64,000 nt of DNA from Hypomyces perniciosus (GCA_008477525.1 SPDT01000004.1:3410001-3474000), one strand, 5' to 3'; counted from the stretch's first letter, positions 22,568 to 35,839 are shown. Notes: generated by a model from the letters alone, not told the origin. Made by a program: numbers and translations.

Positions 22568-25500
22568 AACTAGTGACTAAGATAGGGGGAAATCTCAGGG
22601 ATTATATGCTAGGAAGTAATTACTAAGGGCACTTTTACACTGCTACTAAGACCTACTTTTACTTAACTATTAATAAAATTATAGGCTAGCTTTACTTAGT
22701 CTTTATATAAATACAAAACAATTAGGTAAAGGAAATAGCCTAAAACCCTTTCTATAACTATTTAATATAGATTAATATAATATTTAACTTTAAAAATGCA
22801 GGTTATCTAGTTGCAATTTCCGAAAAGATATTAAAATTAATTAACCTAGGCGTAATGCGCTAAAATATAATAAAAGAGCGGAACCTTAAGAAACTACTAG
22901 TCGACAATACCTGCTAATCAAAAGCTGAGATTTTAAAGAAAATTACTAAAAAACCAGTCGCTACAGTAAAAGTAAATATACAGGTGAAACAGTTAATACC
23001 ATATAACCCAAGCCCCCCTAAACTATTAATATATTATTGCAACCTTTATTTTATTTACTAGCAGGTAGGTTAATAGGTAGAAGAGCTATAGGGGGCTAAT
23101 AAAAGATATATTAATTATTTACTCTTTTAGTATAGAGACTTTATTTTAGTTTTACTAACATTCCTGGCTAGGGTTTTTTTAACTTTAAATAAAAGTACTA
23201 TTCTTACTGCTTTTACAATCTCTAATATATAGGCTATCTTTACTTATATTAAAGACATTTAAAGAAAATATAAGAATAATAATAACCTAATATCTCGCAA
23301 CTAATATTAATATAGGAAGCTATCCCTAAAAGACTAGCTAATTTCTTTATCCCAGACAGATAAACGCAACCCTTCTTTTTTATAAAAGAATTCCCTATAT
23401 TAATAGAATATATCGCTATAGCTTTATTATTAAAGGAATATATCCCTTTTTTAGCTAAAAAAAGAATACTCTTTTAAGGGCCAGTTATCTAAGTCAGATA
23501 ACTCTAATCTGCAGGAAAAAAGGCATTTTTTTACTAAAAAACTATTTAATTAAAACTCTAATAATTTACTTTAACTTAAAGTAAAAAAGTTTAAATTAAA
23601 CTAATAACCTTTTTTTACTAAGATATTAAACGCAATTCTATCTTTAACCCCTTAACCTAAAGAATTATTTAATTATACACCTAACCTAATATTAATAATA
23701 TCTATATTTATTATAATAGAATTTAAGGAAAGATTAGGCTCTTTAGCAGAAAAAGGGAAATTACTATCCTAAAAGTTCCTTTTCCTTGCTTAAGCCTTTA
23801 AGAATATTTAAGGTATAAAGCTATTAATAGGGATTAACTTTATAAATAAATTTAATAGTAAAAATATATTTTAGTTTTTAAGAAATTATAAGTAAAAAAT
23901 AAAAGATTAAGGAATTTTAACTAAAGATTAAAGGAGGTACCTGGAACTGTTTATAAAAGTAAAGGAATAAAAGATAGTTTAGATTTTTATTAAAGAAAGT
24001 ATTAATTAAGATAAAATAAAGAAAAAACTTTTGTAATACTATAAGCAATAAAATAAGGATTAATTAGAATTATATACAGTATAACTTTAAAACCTTTATC
24101 GCTATAAACCTATAAGAATATAGTCTATAATAGATTAATTACTTTAATATTAATATCTCTATTAAAAGCTTAATAAGAAAAATTAAAGGATAGTAATATC
24201 ATATTTTTATAATATCGCGAAAGTAATATTACTAGAGCTGCTTTAACTAATAATAGCTTTTAAAGGGATTAAAGAAATTAATAATTTTAAGGATCTAGTA
24301 TATACTAAAGTCTAGATACTTTTCTATAATAGAATACTAATAAAGCTTAATATTTAAAGAGCCTATTTTTAAGAGTTTAATAAAGGACTATTTAAAATTA
24401 AGGGCTTATTAGATTTATCTAAGTTAAAGTTAAGCCTAAGGATTAAAAAGCGAAAAGAAGAATAGCCTAAACCTGCAGAATTAACTATAACTTTGCAGTT
24501 TAAAGATTAAATAAACGCTTTATCTAAAAAATTTAATAAACTAATAATTTAACTCCTTTAATAAAAGGAAACAGTAATTAACCTAAAAGAAAAAGAATAT
24601 TATTATATTATTATTAATAGCAATAAACCTAAATAAAGACCTTTTACTTTAATAATTACTATTAATAATATTAATATAATAAACCCTTTATATAATAATA
24701 TACTAAATACTTTTTTTATTAACTATTTAAGGGCAGTTGTTAATATTAAATCCTGCTAGTATTATAAAGATAAAGACTATTTTCCCTAAAACTATACTAA
24801 ATTAGCTTATAATAAAGGCTATAGGTTTATAATATATAACCTAATAGTAAAAATAGCTTAGGTAGGCCTATAGAAAACCTTAGTCCTACTTTAACTTATT
24901 ATATTAGTTATAACTATTAAGACCTATATATAAAAAATACTAGTGTTTTAAGTAGAATTGTTTAAAGCTTAAAATAAAGTTTCTTTAAGCCTATTATTTG
25001 CAAAAAAGATAGAACCTAGCTTTTTCAATTAAGAACTAACTACCTATAAAGCTAAACTCTTTAATACTATCTATAATAAAGTAATATATAGGGAGATATT
25101 TAAAATCTAAATACTATAGAGGTTAAATATAATTCCTGTAAAAGGATTAATAATAAATATTATATATTTTATAGGCAAAAATTAAATAATTATTAAAAAA
25201 AGGGATAATATATAAATAGAAAGGGTTAAGAATTCTTTTATAAACCTAGCTAAAATAGCCTCCCTAAAAGAATTTTTAAATAAATATGATTAAGCCAGCT
25301 TAACTAAGGAATTATTTAATTAAACTCTCCTCGCCAACCCTATAACTGGCAGGGGATAAAAGTATATTTATATAATTAATAAGGCAGACAAGTAAGCTAA
25401 AGAGGAGCTATTACTGCTTTAAGTGGAAAAACTAATCGAGAAAAAGTAACTATATTTAAACCCTATACCTATAACTTTAAAGGCTATACTATTTAGACTG

Positions 25501-26940
25501 CAATATAATAAAGAAGGCGGAATTAAAGGCGCTGAGAATAAGGAGGAATTACTAAAAGCAGAGTAAGTTAAAATAATAATCTAAGCAGTAATTCTAAATA
25601 ATGCAATTAAGCTTAAAACTAATACTTTTTTAAATACTATTCTAAAACTCGCAAATACTTTAAAAGCAGACTTAATTATAAAATTATAAAGGATTATTAA
25701 AATATAGTTTTATAAGAAAACTAACTTAATTATCTTTAAATATATTTTACATTAAATAATATCTATCTTTATATATAAATATTCTTTAAAGGAAAAACTA
25801 TTAAAAAGATTAAATATAATAGCTGTATATACAAAACTAACTATATAAATTATTTAATTACTATAAAACTAACCTCCTAAAACTATAACCTTATAACCTT
25901 TACTAGTAAAGGGATTATTAAATAAAAAGTTATTTAATCTTAAAGACTTAAACCTATTACTACTTTTAGAAATATACTTTTATAAGTTAAAGTAATTATA
26001 TATAGCTATTAATTATAAGGCAAATTAGTTATAAAAGTCTATAACCTGGATTTATATAGTTTCAATAAGAAAGATCCTCTGCTATTTATAAGGCCTACCG
26101 CAAATATAGGTATATTTAAGAAAGCCTAACAGTATATTTATTAAAGTATTTATAAACTTGAGGTTAAAGGGAAATATTATCTCCTATTAGCTAGCTGTAA
26201 AATATAATATAATAATATATTTCTATAAAGTAGTTAATACTGTATTTAATAATAAGCAAGTAAATATATATAGCAAAACTGTTATTTAAGTATATATAGG
26301 CAATGCCTGGATAATAGCCAGATTTTATATTACACTTAATAATATCTTAATGCCCTTTATCTTTAAAATATTATTTATTTAGGCTGCGCAGTTAATATTT
26401 AATTATATATTAAAGAATACGGATTTATATATAAAATGTAAAATAAGGAATATTTAAGTTATTACCTTAGTTATTAAAGCTATCTGTTAAGAATATAAAA
26501 TAAAGGCGTTATATAACCTAAAGCTAAAATAAATATTAACTTTATATTTAAGTATAAAGTTAATAAAGTAGAAAAAAGCTTGGAAAACCTTTACTTTACT
26601 TTTAGGGAGAAGGTTTTATATAGACTGTTAAAGTAAGCTAAAGAGGATTTAATTTAGCTATTACTGGCTAATAAGTTGAAAAATTAAATGAAAGCGATAA
26701 AGAAAGTAGTAGAGGAATTTGAAAGAGTAAAGGAATAAAGGAGAAAGTCTTAAAAGAGAGCGCGGAAGTATAAGCGGATTAGAACTAATACTATATATAA
26801 AAAGAAGGGTATAAAAATCTATCTAATAAATAATGCCCTGTCTAACAGTTCTATTCTTACTAAAAGTTTTTATTGGAAATAAAAAAAGTAAGATAAAGTT
26901 AAGGATAATTTAGACTATAATACCCTGTTTGCTAAATATA
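22568..26940 (+). pseudogene. D-family gag-like polyprotein with CCHC knuckle and protease
   Basis: From about 23700 to 26800 one frame can be read with breaks almost only at TAA/TAG. A zinc knuckle of pattern C-x2-C-x4-H-x4-C is visible at 24754-24795: the first Cys is intact, the others and the His read as Tyr, and former Gln read as stops. About 460 codons later the protease active site (NLRLKG, 26155-26172) appears, followed by GNIIS. The distance between knuckle and protease is unusually long and holds a charged, Leu-rich region of no known family. An RT should follow but the copy ends. The protein would form virus-like particles and mature itself, if the family analogy holds. Confidence 0.6.
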
Positions 26941-27260
26941 TTATATTAAAGTTTTTACCGATTAAAGCTAGGTTAAGACTTATACTAGACCGCCTGGCAG
27001 TAATCCTAAAGATAGTAGAAAGGAAACTAATAATATAAGAAACCGCGATCTTAATGCAGATCCTAAAAAATAGGGAAATGGCACTTTCCTGGGATTTTAT
27101 GGAATGTAGAAAGCTGGACCCTGAGATTGCCCCACCACAGACTATTCATATAGTGGAGCATAACGCTTAGCAGAGCGGTAGTATCCCGATCCCTAGGCTG
27201 CGCTGGGAACTTCTTTGGGCCAAACAAACAAAACCTTACCGTCAGTCCTATCGCAAGTCA
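26941..27260. other. Island with little RIP at the D2 break
   Basis: From about 27040 to 27260 the sequence is ordinary mixed-composition DNA with CpA and CpG kept, in the middle of mutated elements. It matches nothing else in the window. A short Met-initiated frame (MALSWDFMECRKL..., about 27076-27168) ends at a TAG that overlaps TAGCAGAGCGG, which resembles a tRNA-type A box; no B box or cloverleaf follows, so I do not call an RNA gene. It is probably a unique filler sequence caught at a recombination junction. Confidence 0.5.
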
Positions 27261-27711
27261 ATATAGCTATTAACCATTATAGATCTACCCTTAACTTAAC
27301 TAGTATACTACTAGCTACCTATAACTACTAGTTAAAACAATAATTACTTTAAGCTATATTTACTATAAGAATCTTATACTAATACTTAACTTCAGGGTAA
27401 ATAAATAATGCTTTTATATTAAAGATATTTATAACTTTTTATATAACCTTTCCTATAAAAAATAGGCATTAAACTTTACTTTAAAGGCAATACTTTATAT
27501 AATAGTAAAAGGATTAGCAACTATTAAAGCGGCTTAAGCTAAAATAATAGTACCTATAGATGCTTTTAAAGGTGCCCTTGCCTTTAATTAAATAATACTT
27601 TAAGCTTTTAGTATTTCTAATAGACTATAAAACTTCCAGCACTTTACTAAAGGATAATAAATTTTTATAAGGTTAATTTATTTCCTTAAATACTAGTATA
27701 TTTATATTTTT
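27261..27711 (-). pseudogene. Unknown reading frame antisense to D2 (copy 2)
   Basis: The reverse complement matches 17960-18440. As in D1, the block lies on the 3' side of a D fragment and reads against it. It keeps several bases that D1 has lost to RIP. It ends at 27711, where Gypsy-B pol resumes in the middle of the RT palm. See copy 1 for the frame. Confidence 0.4.
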
Positions 27712-30110
27712 AATAAATGCATTTTTTATATTACTTTAATACTATTTTTTAGATATATTATTACACTTAATAGAATTAAAATAAAATAGTTATGCATTTA
27801 AGCTATTATTAAATAGCTAGTACCTAAAAGTATTTATAATATTTTAAAATTTATAAGATTTATAAAATTTTACTATTACTTTATTAAAAATTATAATAAA
27901 ATTACAGTACCTTTAATAGATTTAATTTATAGGAAGCGAGAAGGGTTTTTGCAGCTAGAGTTTAGCGCTTTTAAAGCTTTTTAATAGCTTAAAGGAAAGT
28001 TCTTAAAGAAACCTATTTTAATATATTATAACCTAAAAGCGCTAATTTATATAGAGATAAATATATTAAACTATATAATTAAAGCAGTATTAGCTTAATA
28101 TTAGTAAAATACCTAGCACCTTATAGTATATATATTTAAAAAGCTAAATAGTTTTAAATTATATTATTATACCTTTAATATTAAATTTTTTATTATTATA
28201 CAAGCTTTTTAAATATTAAGATATTATTTAGTTTATATAAGTATAGAGATTTAGGTTATAATAGACTATTTTAACTATTATTACTTTATAGATAAGTAGA
28301 AGCTTTTATATTAATAGGCAGAGGCTTTTAATAAACTAGCTCTGTTTAATTTTTGCATTAAAGATAGGCTAAAGAAATTAAACCCTGTTAATGCTTTATT
28401 TTAATGCTTTAATTTTAATAATTTTATTAAAATTAAAGAATTGCAGTAAAGTTATATATTAATAATGTTGTAGCGTTTTTATAATATAAAAGCTAATAGT
28501 TTATATAAATTAAAAGGATTTGCAGTAATATATTATAGTAATTAAAAATATATAAAGTTGCCTGTCAATAAAAGTATTACTTTAGTATTGCTTTAGGTTA
28601 AGGGATAAGGATTAGATATTATTTAATAGATAGCTTATTTACAGAGTATAGTGGCTAGAGTTATAATTGCTGGTTTATAAGTTATATAGCAAATTACTAT
28701 AAGTTTACTGCTAGAACTATAAAAGTCTTTATATTTAATTATTTTATAAGTTTAATAAAAAGATTACTTTATTTAGCAGATGGTTTAAAGCTATAGAGTA
28801 GTTAATATATTTTATAGTAATAACTAGGTTATTAGTAATAATTAATTAATTTACTATTAAAGTAAAGTTTATATACTAATAAGTCTTTATATTAAGATTT
28901 TAATACTATTTTATAATAATTTAACTGCTAGATATTAAAAAGTTAATTATACTTTAAAATATATTATATTAATTTACTTTTAGTAAAGTATAAAGCGAAA
29001 TATTAAGCGTTATATGTCTATATATTATATTTACTAGATAATAAAAGCGAGAACTTATTAACTTTATAGCAAACTTGCTTTATTAGTAATATTAGAAAAA
29101 CCTTTTAAAGAAATTTCTATAGACTTTATTATAGATTTACTGGAAATCTTAAACTATAAAGGCAAACACCTATATAATATAATTTTTATTATTATTGACT
29201 AATATATAAAATATACCCTATATATACCTATAATAGCGTATATTATAAGTGATAGGGTTATTAACCTTTTTATAAAATATATTTATTTAATTTTTAAAAT
29301 ACTATAAGGAATTATCTCTAATAGAGATTAATTATTTAACTCTAGATTTTAGTGAAGTTTCTATTACCTATTTATTTATAAACAGCGACTTAATAGTACT
29401 TTTTACCTATAAACTAATAGTTAAACTAAATAGTAGAATTAAGCTTTAAAGCATTATTTATATTCTTTCTGCAATAAATAATAAAATAATTAACTATAAA
29501 AATTATCTTTTATTTAGTTTATATATAATAGTGCTAAATATTTTATAACTGGCTATTTACCAGCTTTTTTACTGCTTAGCTATTAGCTTAATGCTTTAGG
29601 TTATAATAAATTAATCTATTATAGATATTATACTAATACTATTATTAAAGTAGAAAAACTTTAAACTACTTATAAAATAGCTGAATAAATACTATAATAA
29701 AGTTAAAAAAATATAAAAAATAATATAATATTTATTAACTTAAAAAGAAATTTATAGTTAGCGATTAGGTATTACTTTCTATAAAATACCTAAAACTTTA
29801 ACGACCTAGTAAAAAACTTACTAAAAAGTATATTAATCTTTATTAAATTAAATACTAAATTGGAATAAATGGATTAGTATATTAGCTTTATTTTTTATCT
29901 TTTATTAAAATTTATAATATTTTTAATATTATAAATCTTAAGCTGTATTATAGCTATAAAGGAAAACCTTTTAAGTTAATAAATTACCCCTTTAATACTA
30001 AAAAGATATTTAAAGTTAAGAAAGTTATTAATTATAAATATAAAGGGATATAGCGCTTATATTTAGTTAAATAGAAAGACCATTTAAAGATTAATAATAT
30101 TTAATAAAAG
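27712..30110 (+). pseudogene. Gypsy-B pol: RT end, RNase H, integrase, chromodomain (B2)
   Basis: Pol from within the RT onward. Integrase is clear: a C-x2-C zinc half near 29020, PFKEISIDFIIDL at about 29101-29139 with the first catalytic Asp (29122-29124) intact, then a SNRDQLF-like block (about 29319-29345) with the second Asp, and a remnant of the QTDGQTERQN-like block holding the Glu position (about 29410-29440). A chromodomain follows at about 30010-30108: INYKYKGIQRLYLVK then KDHLKINNI, matching the family pattern of YLVKWKG followed by P-x-x-NTWE. Chromodomains direct chromoviruses to methylated histone H3 in heterochromatin. Confidence 0.8.
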
Positions 30111-31840
30111 AAAAGTAATTTTATTAATATTAGGTTAATTTAAAAGTATAAGCAGCGATTTACTAGTAAATAACTAGCTATTACTACTAAGCGTTATAAA
30201 GTTAAAGGGAGCAGGGTATTGCGTAGTTTTAACCAGTTAATTAAAAACAGAAAATAAACTTACAATAGTATATATCTTACAGTAAATAAACGGTAATATT
30301 ACTATTAAATAATAGCTAATTCTCTTTATCTCTAAATAGCACTTTATCGCAATCTTTTATAATAGTAGGATATATTTAAGGAAATATAGGAATTTTAATA
30401 TATTAATATATTATATAATAATTAGCTAAAAACTGCCTATTATAAATAAAGAAATATATACTAGGATAAAAGTATATATAATAGTAATAATAGTAGTAAA
30501 AGAGTTTATTTAATTAAAAGTAATTTAAAGGTTTAAGCGCTTTAAGTTTTAACAGTAATACTATTGATTTACTGCAGACTTTTTCTCTTTTTGCTTTTTA
30601 ACTAGGCCTGACTTTTATTATATTAATATAAAAAATTTTTAATATTAGACTTATGGTAATACTATTATAGACTAGTTTTTATTAGCTATTATTATATAGT
30701 AAAGAAATAATATTAAAGTATCTACTTTATTAATAAGGGACTTTTAAAAATATTAAATTAATGCTTTAGCGGTATTAATAAATTAATAGGCAATTAGATT
30801 ATATAATTTATTATTTAAGAAATAATAAAAATATTTCTTAAAAGCAGCTAATTTAATATAAGTTAATATAGAAAGTTTTGCTTTTTTATTATATAAGATT
30901 TATATTTATTATTATAATATTAAGGAGGTTTTTGTCTTAACTTTATATTCGATTTAATTAAAAGGTTAAAATAATAATAGTATAGGGCGGGGCGTTTTAT
31001 AGCGAGTTAATAATAGTTAATAGTTATATTTATATTAGAATATTTATTAAGTTAAATTGCTAGCGGCTTTGCAGTATTTTGCTGGCAAGGGTATAGTAAA
31101 TTTAAGAGGAGGGTATTTTAATAGAGATATAATTCAGATAGTATTAACTGTAAGTGAAGACAGGCTTGCTATATTAAGGTTCTTAGATACTGCAGGATTG
31201 CTGTTATTTTCTAAAACTAGGCTATAAGCGCATTAAATAGGAAGTTATAGTAAGGAATTAGTTATAGAAAATTATAAAGTGGCGATATTTATTACAGAAG
31301 GAAAAAGAGAATTTATAGTGGCAGGCTAAATTAAAAGAAGAAAACTGCTATTATATAATAGGTTAGCTAGTAATAAGAAGTGAGAAAAAGGAATATTTAT
31401 AGAGAAAGCGCCTATAGGGAGAGAGAGGGCGAGAGAGAGAGAGATAAAGAGGAAGAAAAAAAGGAAAAGAGAAAAGTAAATAGGAATTAAAGTTATAGAA
31501 AAAAGAAAAGTAAAGCAAAGATATATACAATATATTTATATACAGTAGTAAATTAAAAAAAGAAAAGCAAAGTAAATTATTTATGCATTAACAGTAAAGA
31601 GTTAACTTATTATATAAGACTTTTTTACTACCTTTTAAGTTTAATTATATAAAAGTATACTTTTAAACTATAAAGTTAAAAACTTTTTAGGCTATTAAAT
31701 ATAGGCTAAAGTGTTTAAGTCTAAGGCTTAAAGAAGTGTCTATATAGGAAATAGTTACTATTTAGTATAGTAATAAAGTATTAAAAGCTGGAAAAGAGCT
31801 AGTTAAATATAGGGTTTTTACTGGCATTAACGTTAATGCT
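30111..31840 (+). pseudogene. Gypsy-B 3' region (B2)
   Basis: Follows the chromodomain up to the polypurine tract. A highly charged segment is encoded by a GAGA-rich stretch at 31411-31460. The region from about 31140 looks less mutated than its counterparts in B1 and B3. Whether it was translated as a polyprotein extension is unclear. Confidence 0.5.
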
Positions 31841-31841
31841 A

Positions 31842-31858
31842 TAAAAGGGGGGGCAGCC
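31842..31858 (+). promoter_or_regulatory. Polypurine tract of B2
   Basis: TAAAAGGGGGGGCAGCC directly before the 3' LTR, identical to the tract of B1. Confidence 0.75.
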
Positions 31859-32120
31859 TATTAAAAGATTAGAAGCTTTAAAGCTTTTATAATATTATAT
31901 AGGCCAGAATATATATATAAGAGTAACTGTAGTCCCTAAAGATATAGAACTTTAAAGACTAGTAAACTACTACTGCTATACTTAACTATTAGTTTCTAGC
32001 TTATTACCTGCTTATTAGCACCTATTTCTCCTTTAAGTGACTGCTCTTTAACCTCCTCTACTCTTCCCTAAGGTCGCAGCCCCTTGCCCGATCTGTCTGC
32101 CTTAAAGAGGGTCTCTGACA
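31859..32120 (+). repeat. B2 3' LTR (262 bp)
   Basis: Starts TATTAAAAGATTAG and ends GGTCTCTGACA, followed by the ATAAA duplication. The first 60 bp carry more RIP changes than in the 5' LTR, while the last 90 bp carry fewer. Confidence 0.85.
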
Positions 32121-33567
32121 ATAAATCTAATTTACAGACTTTTATAACTAATTTACTTTATAGTTAATAGCTATATTAAATTACTTTAATTTATAAAAGT
32201 ATATTTTTAATAATAGTAATAAGTTTAAATCTTTAAAATTAAATAATTCTTTACTTAATAATCTTTTTATTTATAAGGGTTATAAAGTTACTGCTTTAAG
32301 CAGTTAATTTTATAGTAATTAAATAATTTATATAGTTAATTTTAAGTATATAATTATTATATTTAGTCTTTATAACAGTTTTTCTTTAAAAGGGTATTTA
32401 TATATACAGATAAAGGTTATTTACAGTAAAGTAGGTTTAAAGATAGTTAAGTTAATCTTTTTATAAAACTGCATTTTAGCAATTCTGTATAATTTTACAA
32501 TTAAATTTATTTTTAAAGTATTCGCAAGCTTTAATATAGCGTTTAAAAGAATGCTAGTTTAAAACTTAATTGTATTATTTAGAATTACTATTTAGATTAT
32601 TATCTTAGTTTACTTTACCTTTAATAATTCCTCTTTATTTTTAAGGCTTTTAGTTCTGCCTTCTTTATTATATTATAGTCTAGAAAGTATAGCTTTTAAA
32701 GTTATAGGTATAAGGTTTAAATACAGTTGCTTTTTTTAATTGGCTTCTTTATTTAAAGTAGTAATAGTTCTTTTTTAATTTATTTATTTATTTTATTAAT
32801 TATTTAAATACACTTATATCCCCTGCCAGTTATAGGGTTAATAAAAAGAGTTTAATTAAATAATTCTTTAGTTAAGTTAACTTAATTGTATTTATTTAAA
32901 GTTTTTTTAAAGATATTATTTTAACTACGTTTATAGAAAAGATTTTAATACCTTTAACTTATAGATTATCCCTTTTATTAATAATTATTTAATTTTTGCC
33001 TGTAAAATATATAATATTTATTATTAATCCCTTTATAGGAATTATATTTAATTTTTATAGTACTTAAATCTTAAATATCTCTTTATACTTTACTTTATTA
33101 TAAATAATATTAATAAATTTAATGCTATAAAGGTTTAGTTTTTAGTTAAAAAAGCTAGGTTTTATCTTTTTTATAAGCGATAGGCTTAGCGAAACGTTAT
33201 TTTAAGCTTTGTATAATTTTATTTAAAGCGCTAGTGTTTTTTATATATAGGCCCTAATAGTTATAATAGCTATAATAAATTAAGTTAAAATTAAGATTTT
33301 CTATAGGCCTATTTAAACTATTATTACTATTAGGTTATATATTATAAACTAATAGGCTTTATTATAAATTAATTTAATATAGTTTTAAGGAAAATAGCTT
33401 TTATTTATATAATATTAATAATATTTAATATTAACAATTGCCTTTAAATAGTTAATAAAAAAGCTATTTAATATATTATTATATAAAGGGTCTATTATAT
33501 TAATATTATTAATAGTAAGTATTAAAATAAAAGGTCTTTATTTAAGTACTTTACTACTAGTAGTAAT
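32121..33567 (-). pseudogene. D1 gag-like segment with CCHC remnant
   Basis: Matches D2 24640-26040 in reverse complement. The zinc knuckle position (about 33380-33425) is conserved in spacing, but all four ligands now read Tyr. It is bounded by the B2 target site on the left and the LTR-A solo on the right. Confidence 0.6.
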
Positions 33568-34147
33568 TGTTAAAAGGAGGGCTAAAAAGTAAGGATTTTA
33601 GTGTATTTGGGTAACCTTCCTATTCTGGCTAGACCCGGAATTAGGCCCGACGCTAGGACCGAGTTCCGGAGGAACTTCGGTGTAAGTCAGGAAATTTCTG
33701 TTATCTTTAACCATAACAATTGAGCTAGGACCAGCTATCCCGCCTACCCTAGACTCAATACAATAACCATAATAGCTACTGTGAAAAATCTAATTAAAAT
33801 GGTTTCCTGTTTGTATGGCTGTAAGTCGATTTGGCCGATTTCTTATATAAATGAATTTTGCGGAAAATAGGAATAGGGCCACGAACCCAATTCTGCCGCC
33901 ATATTCCTATTATCTAGTCGGAGGACTATTATAGAAGACAAAGCTATTGTTTATACAATCACTTCTACACTAGCCGCATATACATTAAATATTCTATAGC
34001 TTTCTAGCTATTAGTTTAGTTACAATTCAATTGTTTATTTATTGTTAACCCAATTAGACTCTTAGTTATTTCCTTATTACGGCGTTGTATACAGCTTCCT
34101 AGAAGCTATATATAAATGAGGTTCAGTATAACTTTGTTATTTTAACA
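33568..34147 (-). repeat. Solo LTR-A (580 bp) in D1
   Basis: Minus orientation, TGTTAAAAGGAGGG to GTTATTTTAACA, with a perfect GTAAT duplication at 33563-33567 and 34148-34152. D1 gag continues on both sides. It keeps much of its GC-rich middle. Confidence 0.9.
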
Positions 34148-35120
34148 GTAATATAATAGTATTCTTTTTATTTCAGGTTAATTGCCTTTTCCTTTTATTA
34201 ATGGATATAAATTGCTAGCTTATTGAATTTTTTAAATAAAGTATTTATTTAATCTTTAAGCTATAAAATTATAGCTGGTTCTATAGGCTTAAGCTATTAT
34301 TCTTTTTATTTCCTTCCCCTTTAATTTAACTTTAATTTAAATAAATCAATAAGTCTTTAATTTTAAATAGTGCTTTATTAAACTCTTAAAATAGGCTTTT
34401 TAAATATTTAACTTTACTAGTATTCTATTATAAAAAAGTATTTAGACTTTAATATATACTAGATCCTTAAAATTATTAATTTCTTTAATCCCTTTAAAAG
34501 CTATTATTAACTAAAGTAGCTTTAGTAATATTACTTTTATAATATTATAAAAAATAGTATTACTATCTTTTAATTTCTTTTATTAAGCTTTTAATAAAAA
34601 TATTAATATTAAAGTAATTAATTTATTATAGACTATATCTTTATAGGTTTATAGCAATAAAGGTTTTAGAGTTATATTATATATAATTTTAATTATTTTG
34701 TATTATATTACTTATAGTCTTATACAAACTTTTATTTTATTTTATCCTAGCTAATACTTTTTCTAATAAAAATCTAAATTATTTTTTATCCCTTTACTTT
34801 TATAAATACCTTTAAGTACTTTATTTAATTTTTAATTCAAATTCCTTAATTTTTTGTTTCTTATTTATAGCTTTTTAAAAAGTAAAATATATTTTTTCTA
34901 TTAAGTTTATTTATAAAATTAATCCCTATTTATAGCTTTATACTTTAAATATTTTTAAAAGCTTAAGCAAAAAAAAGGAACTTTTAAAATAGTAACTTCC
35001 TTTTTTTTATTAAAGAGCTTAACCTTTCTTTAATTTCTATTATACTAGATATTAAAAGTGTTAATATTAGGTTAGGTGTATAATTAAATAATTCTTTAAG
35101 TTAAAAGGTTAAAGAAAAGG
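34148..35120 (-). pseudogene. D1 gag-like segment
   Basis: Reverse complement of D2 23640-24640 (gag, upstream of the knuckle). It is bounded by the LTR-A solo and by Copia E2. The last five bases AAAGG (35116-35120) are the E2 target duplication. Confidence 0.65.
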
Positions 35121-35383
35121 TGTTGGGTTAAGTAGGCCGGGGCCCTACTGCTTGTCAGCGCTAGGGAGCTTTTATCTACTTACAAAGCAGATACGAGCTG
35201 ATATACACATCGCGTAAGCGATATATTAGACGGTGCAGACGCTTACAGCACTGCATACAGCTTCTTCTTTATATTAGCTATATATATATATAGCGAGGCC
35301 ACTACAGTATATTCTCTTTTATAAAATAAAGCTTCGTTTCCTATCTCTCTATACTCTATATAGCTATGCCGCGCTCCGCTACA
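35121..35383 (+). repeat. E2 5' LTR (263 bp)
   Basis: TGTTGGGTTAAGTAGGCCGG to CCGCTACA. It is less mutated than the 3' LTR and keeps TG...CA ends. An imperfect palindrome TATATCGCTTACGCGATGTG-like lies near 35206-35226. Confidence 0.9.
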
Positions 35384-35399
35384 GTTATAAGCCCAGGTA
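35384..35399 (+). promoter_or_regulatory. Primer binding site, half-tRNA-iMet type
   Basis: TTATAAGCCCAGGTA follows the LTR by one base. Allowing one RIP change it is complementary to the anticodon arm of initiator tRNA-Met (CTGGGCTCATAA), the kind of primer used by Copia-type elements that prime from an internal tRNA fragment. E5 has the same site at 53714-53729; E3 has it, altered, next to its 5' LTR. Confidence 0.55.
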
Positions 35400-35839
35400 G
35401 TAACTATTAGAGTTACTAGAAACTTCTACTTTAATATTATATCTCTCCTTATACCCTTTACCCTCGCCTTTAAGCTGCTAAAGCTATCTTCTATAATAAA
35501 TAATATAAAGGATATTGCTTTTATAAAGCTGGAATTAATAGTTTAGTAGATTAAATAGATTACTATTTTAACCAATTATATAACTACTGCTAAAGTCTAA
35601 AATAGAATTAATTTTAATCTCTTTAATTAATTAAATAACTATTTCCCTACTATTAGGCTATTTACTTTAATAAAAGTAAAAGAGTATATAGTATAATAGT
35701 TTAGTTTTAATGCTTTTATAGTAAATATCTTTATTTACTATCATAGTATACTTTAAAAGTATTAGTTTAATATTACTTTAAATAAAAAAAAAAGAAAGGC
35801 TAGCAATATAATCTTAAATTAAATCTAAAAGACAGTTAA

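Larger units (their letters stand above)
22162..26940 (+). mobile_element. D2: 5' part of a second D element
   Basis: Plus strand: 5' LTR, gag-like frame and protease, breaking off near 26940 without RT or 3' LTR. It is inserted in the 5' leader of Gypsy B2 right after GAGATAT. It is the best copy for reading D because it is uninterrupted. No target duplication can be tested since the right end is lost. Confidence 0.75.
21372..32120 (+). mobile_element. Gypsy-B copy B2 with a D2 insertion
   Basis: Plus-strand Gypsy-B with 262 bp LTRs and a perfect ATAAA duplication, inserted in D1. Its own 5' leader (21634-22161) and its pol from mid-RT onward (27712-30110) remain. Everything between, corresponding to about 1.9 kb of B1 (gag, protease, first half of RT), has been replaced by a D2 fragment, an island and an antisense block. 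This is more than a simple insertion, because B sequence was lost. Confidence 0.8.

Noticed and set aside
27160..27230. tRNA or small RNA gene in the unmutated island
   Set aside because: An A-box-like TAGCAGAGCGG is present, but there is no B box, no cloverleaf and no terminator.
31411..31460. GAGA-type repeat as a regulatory element
   Set aside because: The same purine run occurs at the same place in all Gypsy-B copies, so it is part of the element's 3' region.
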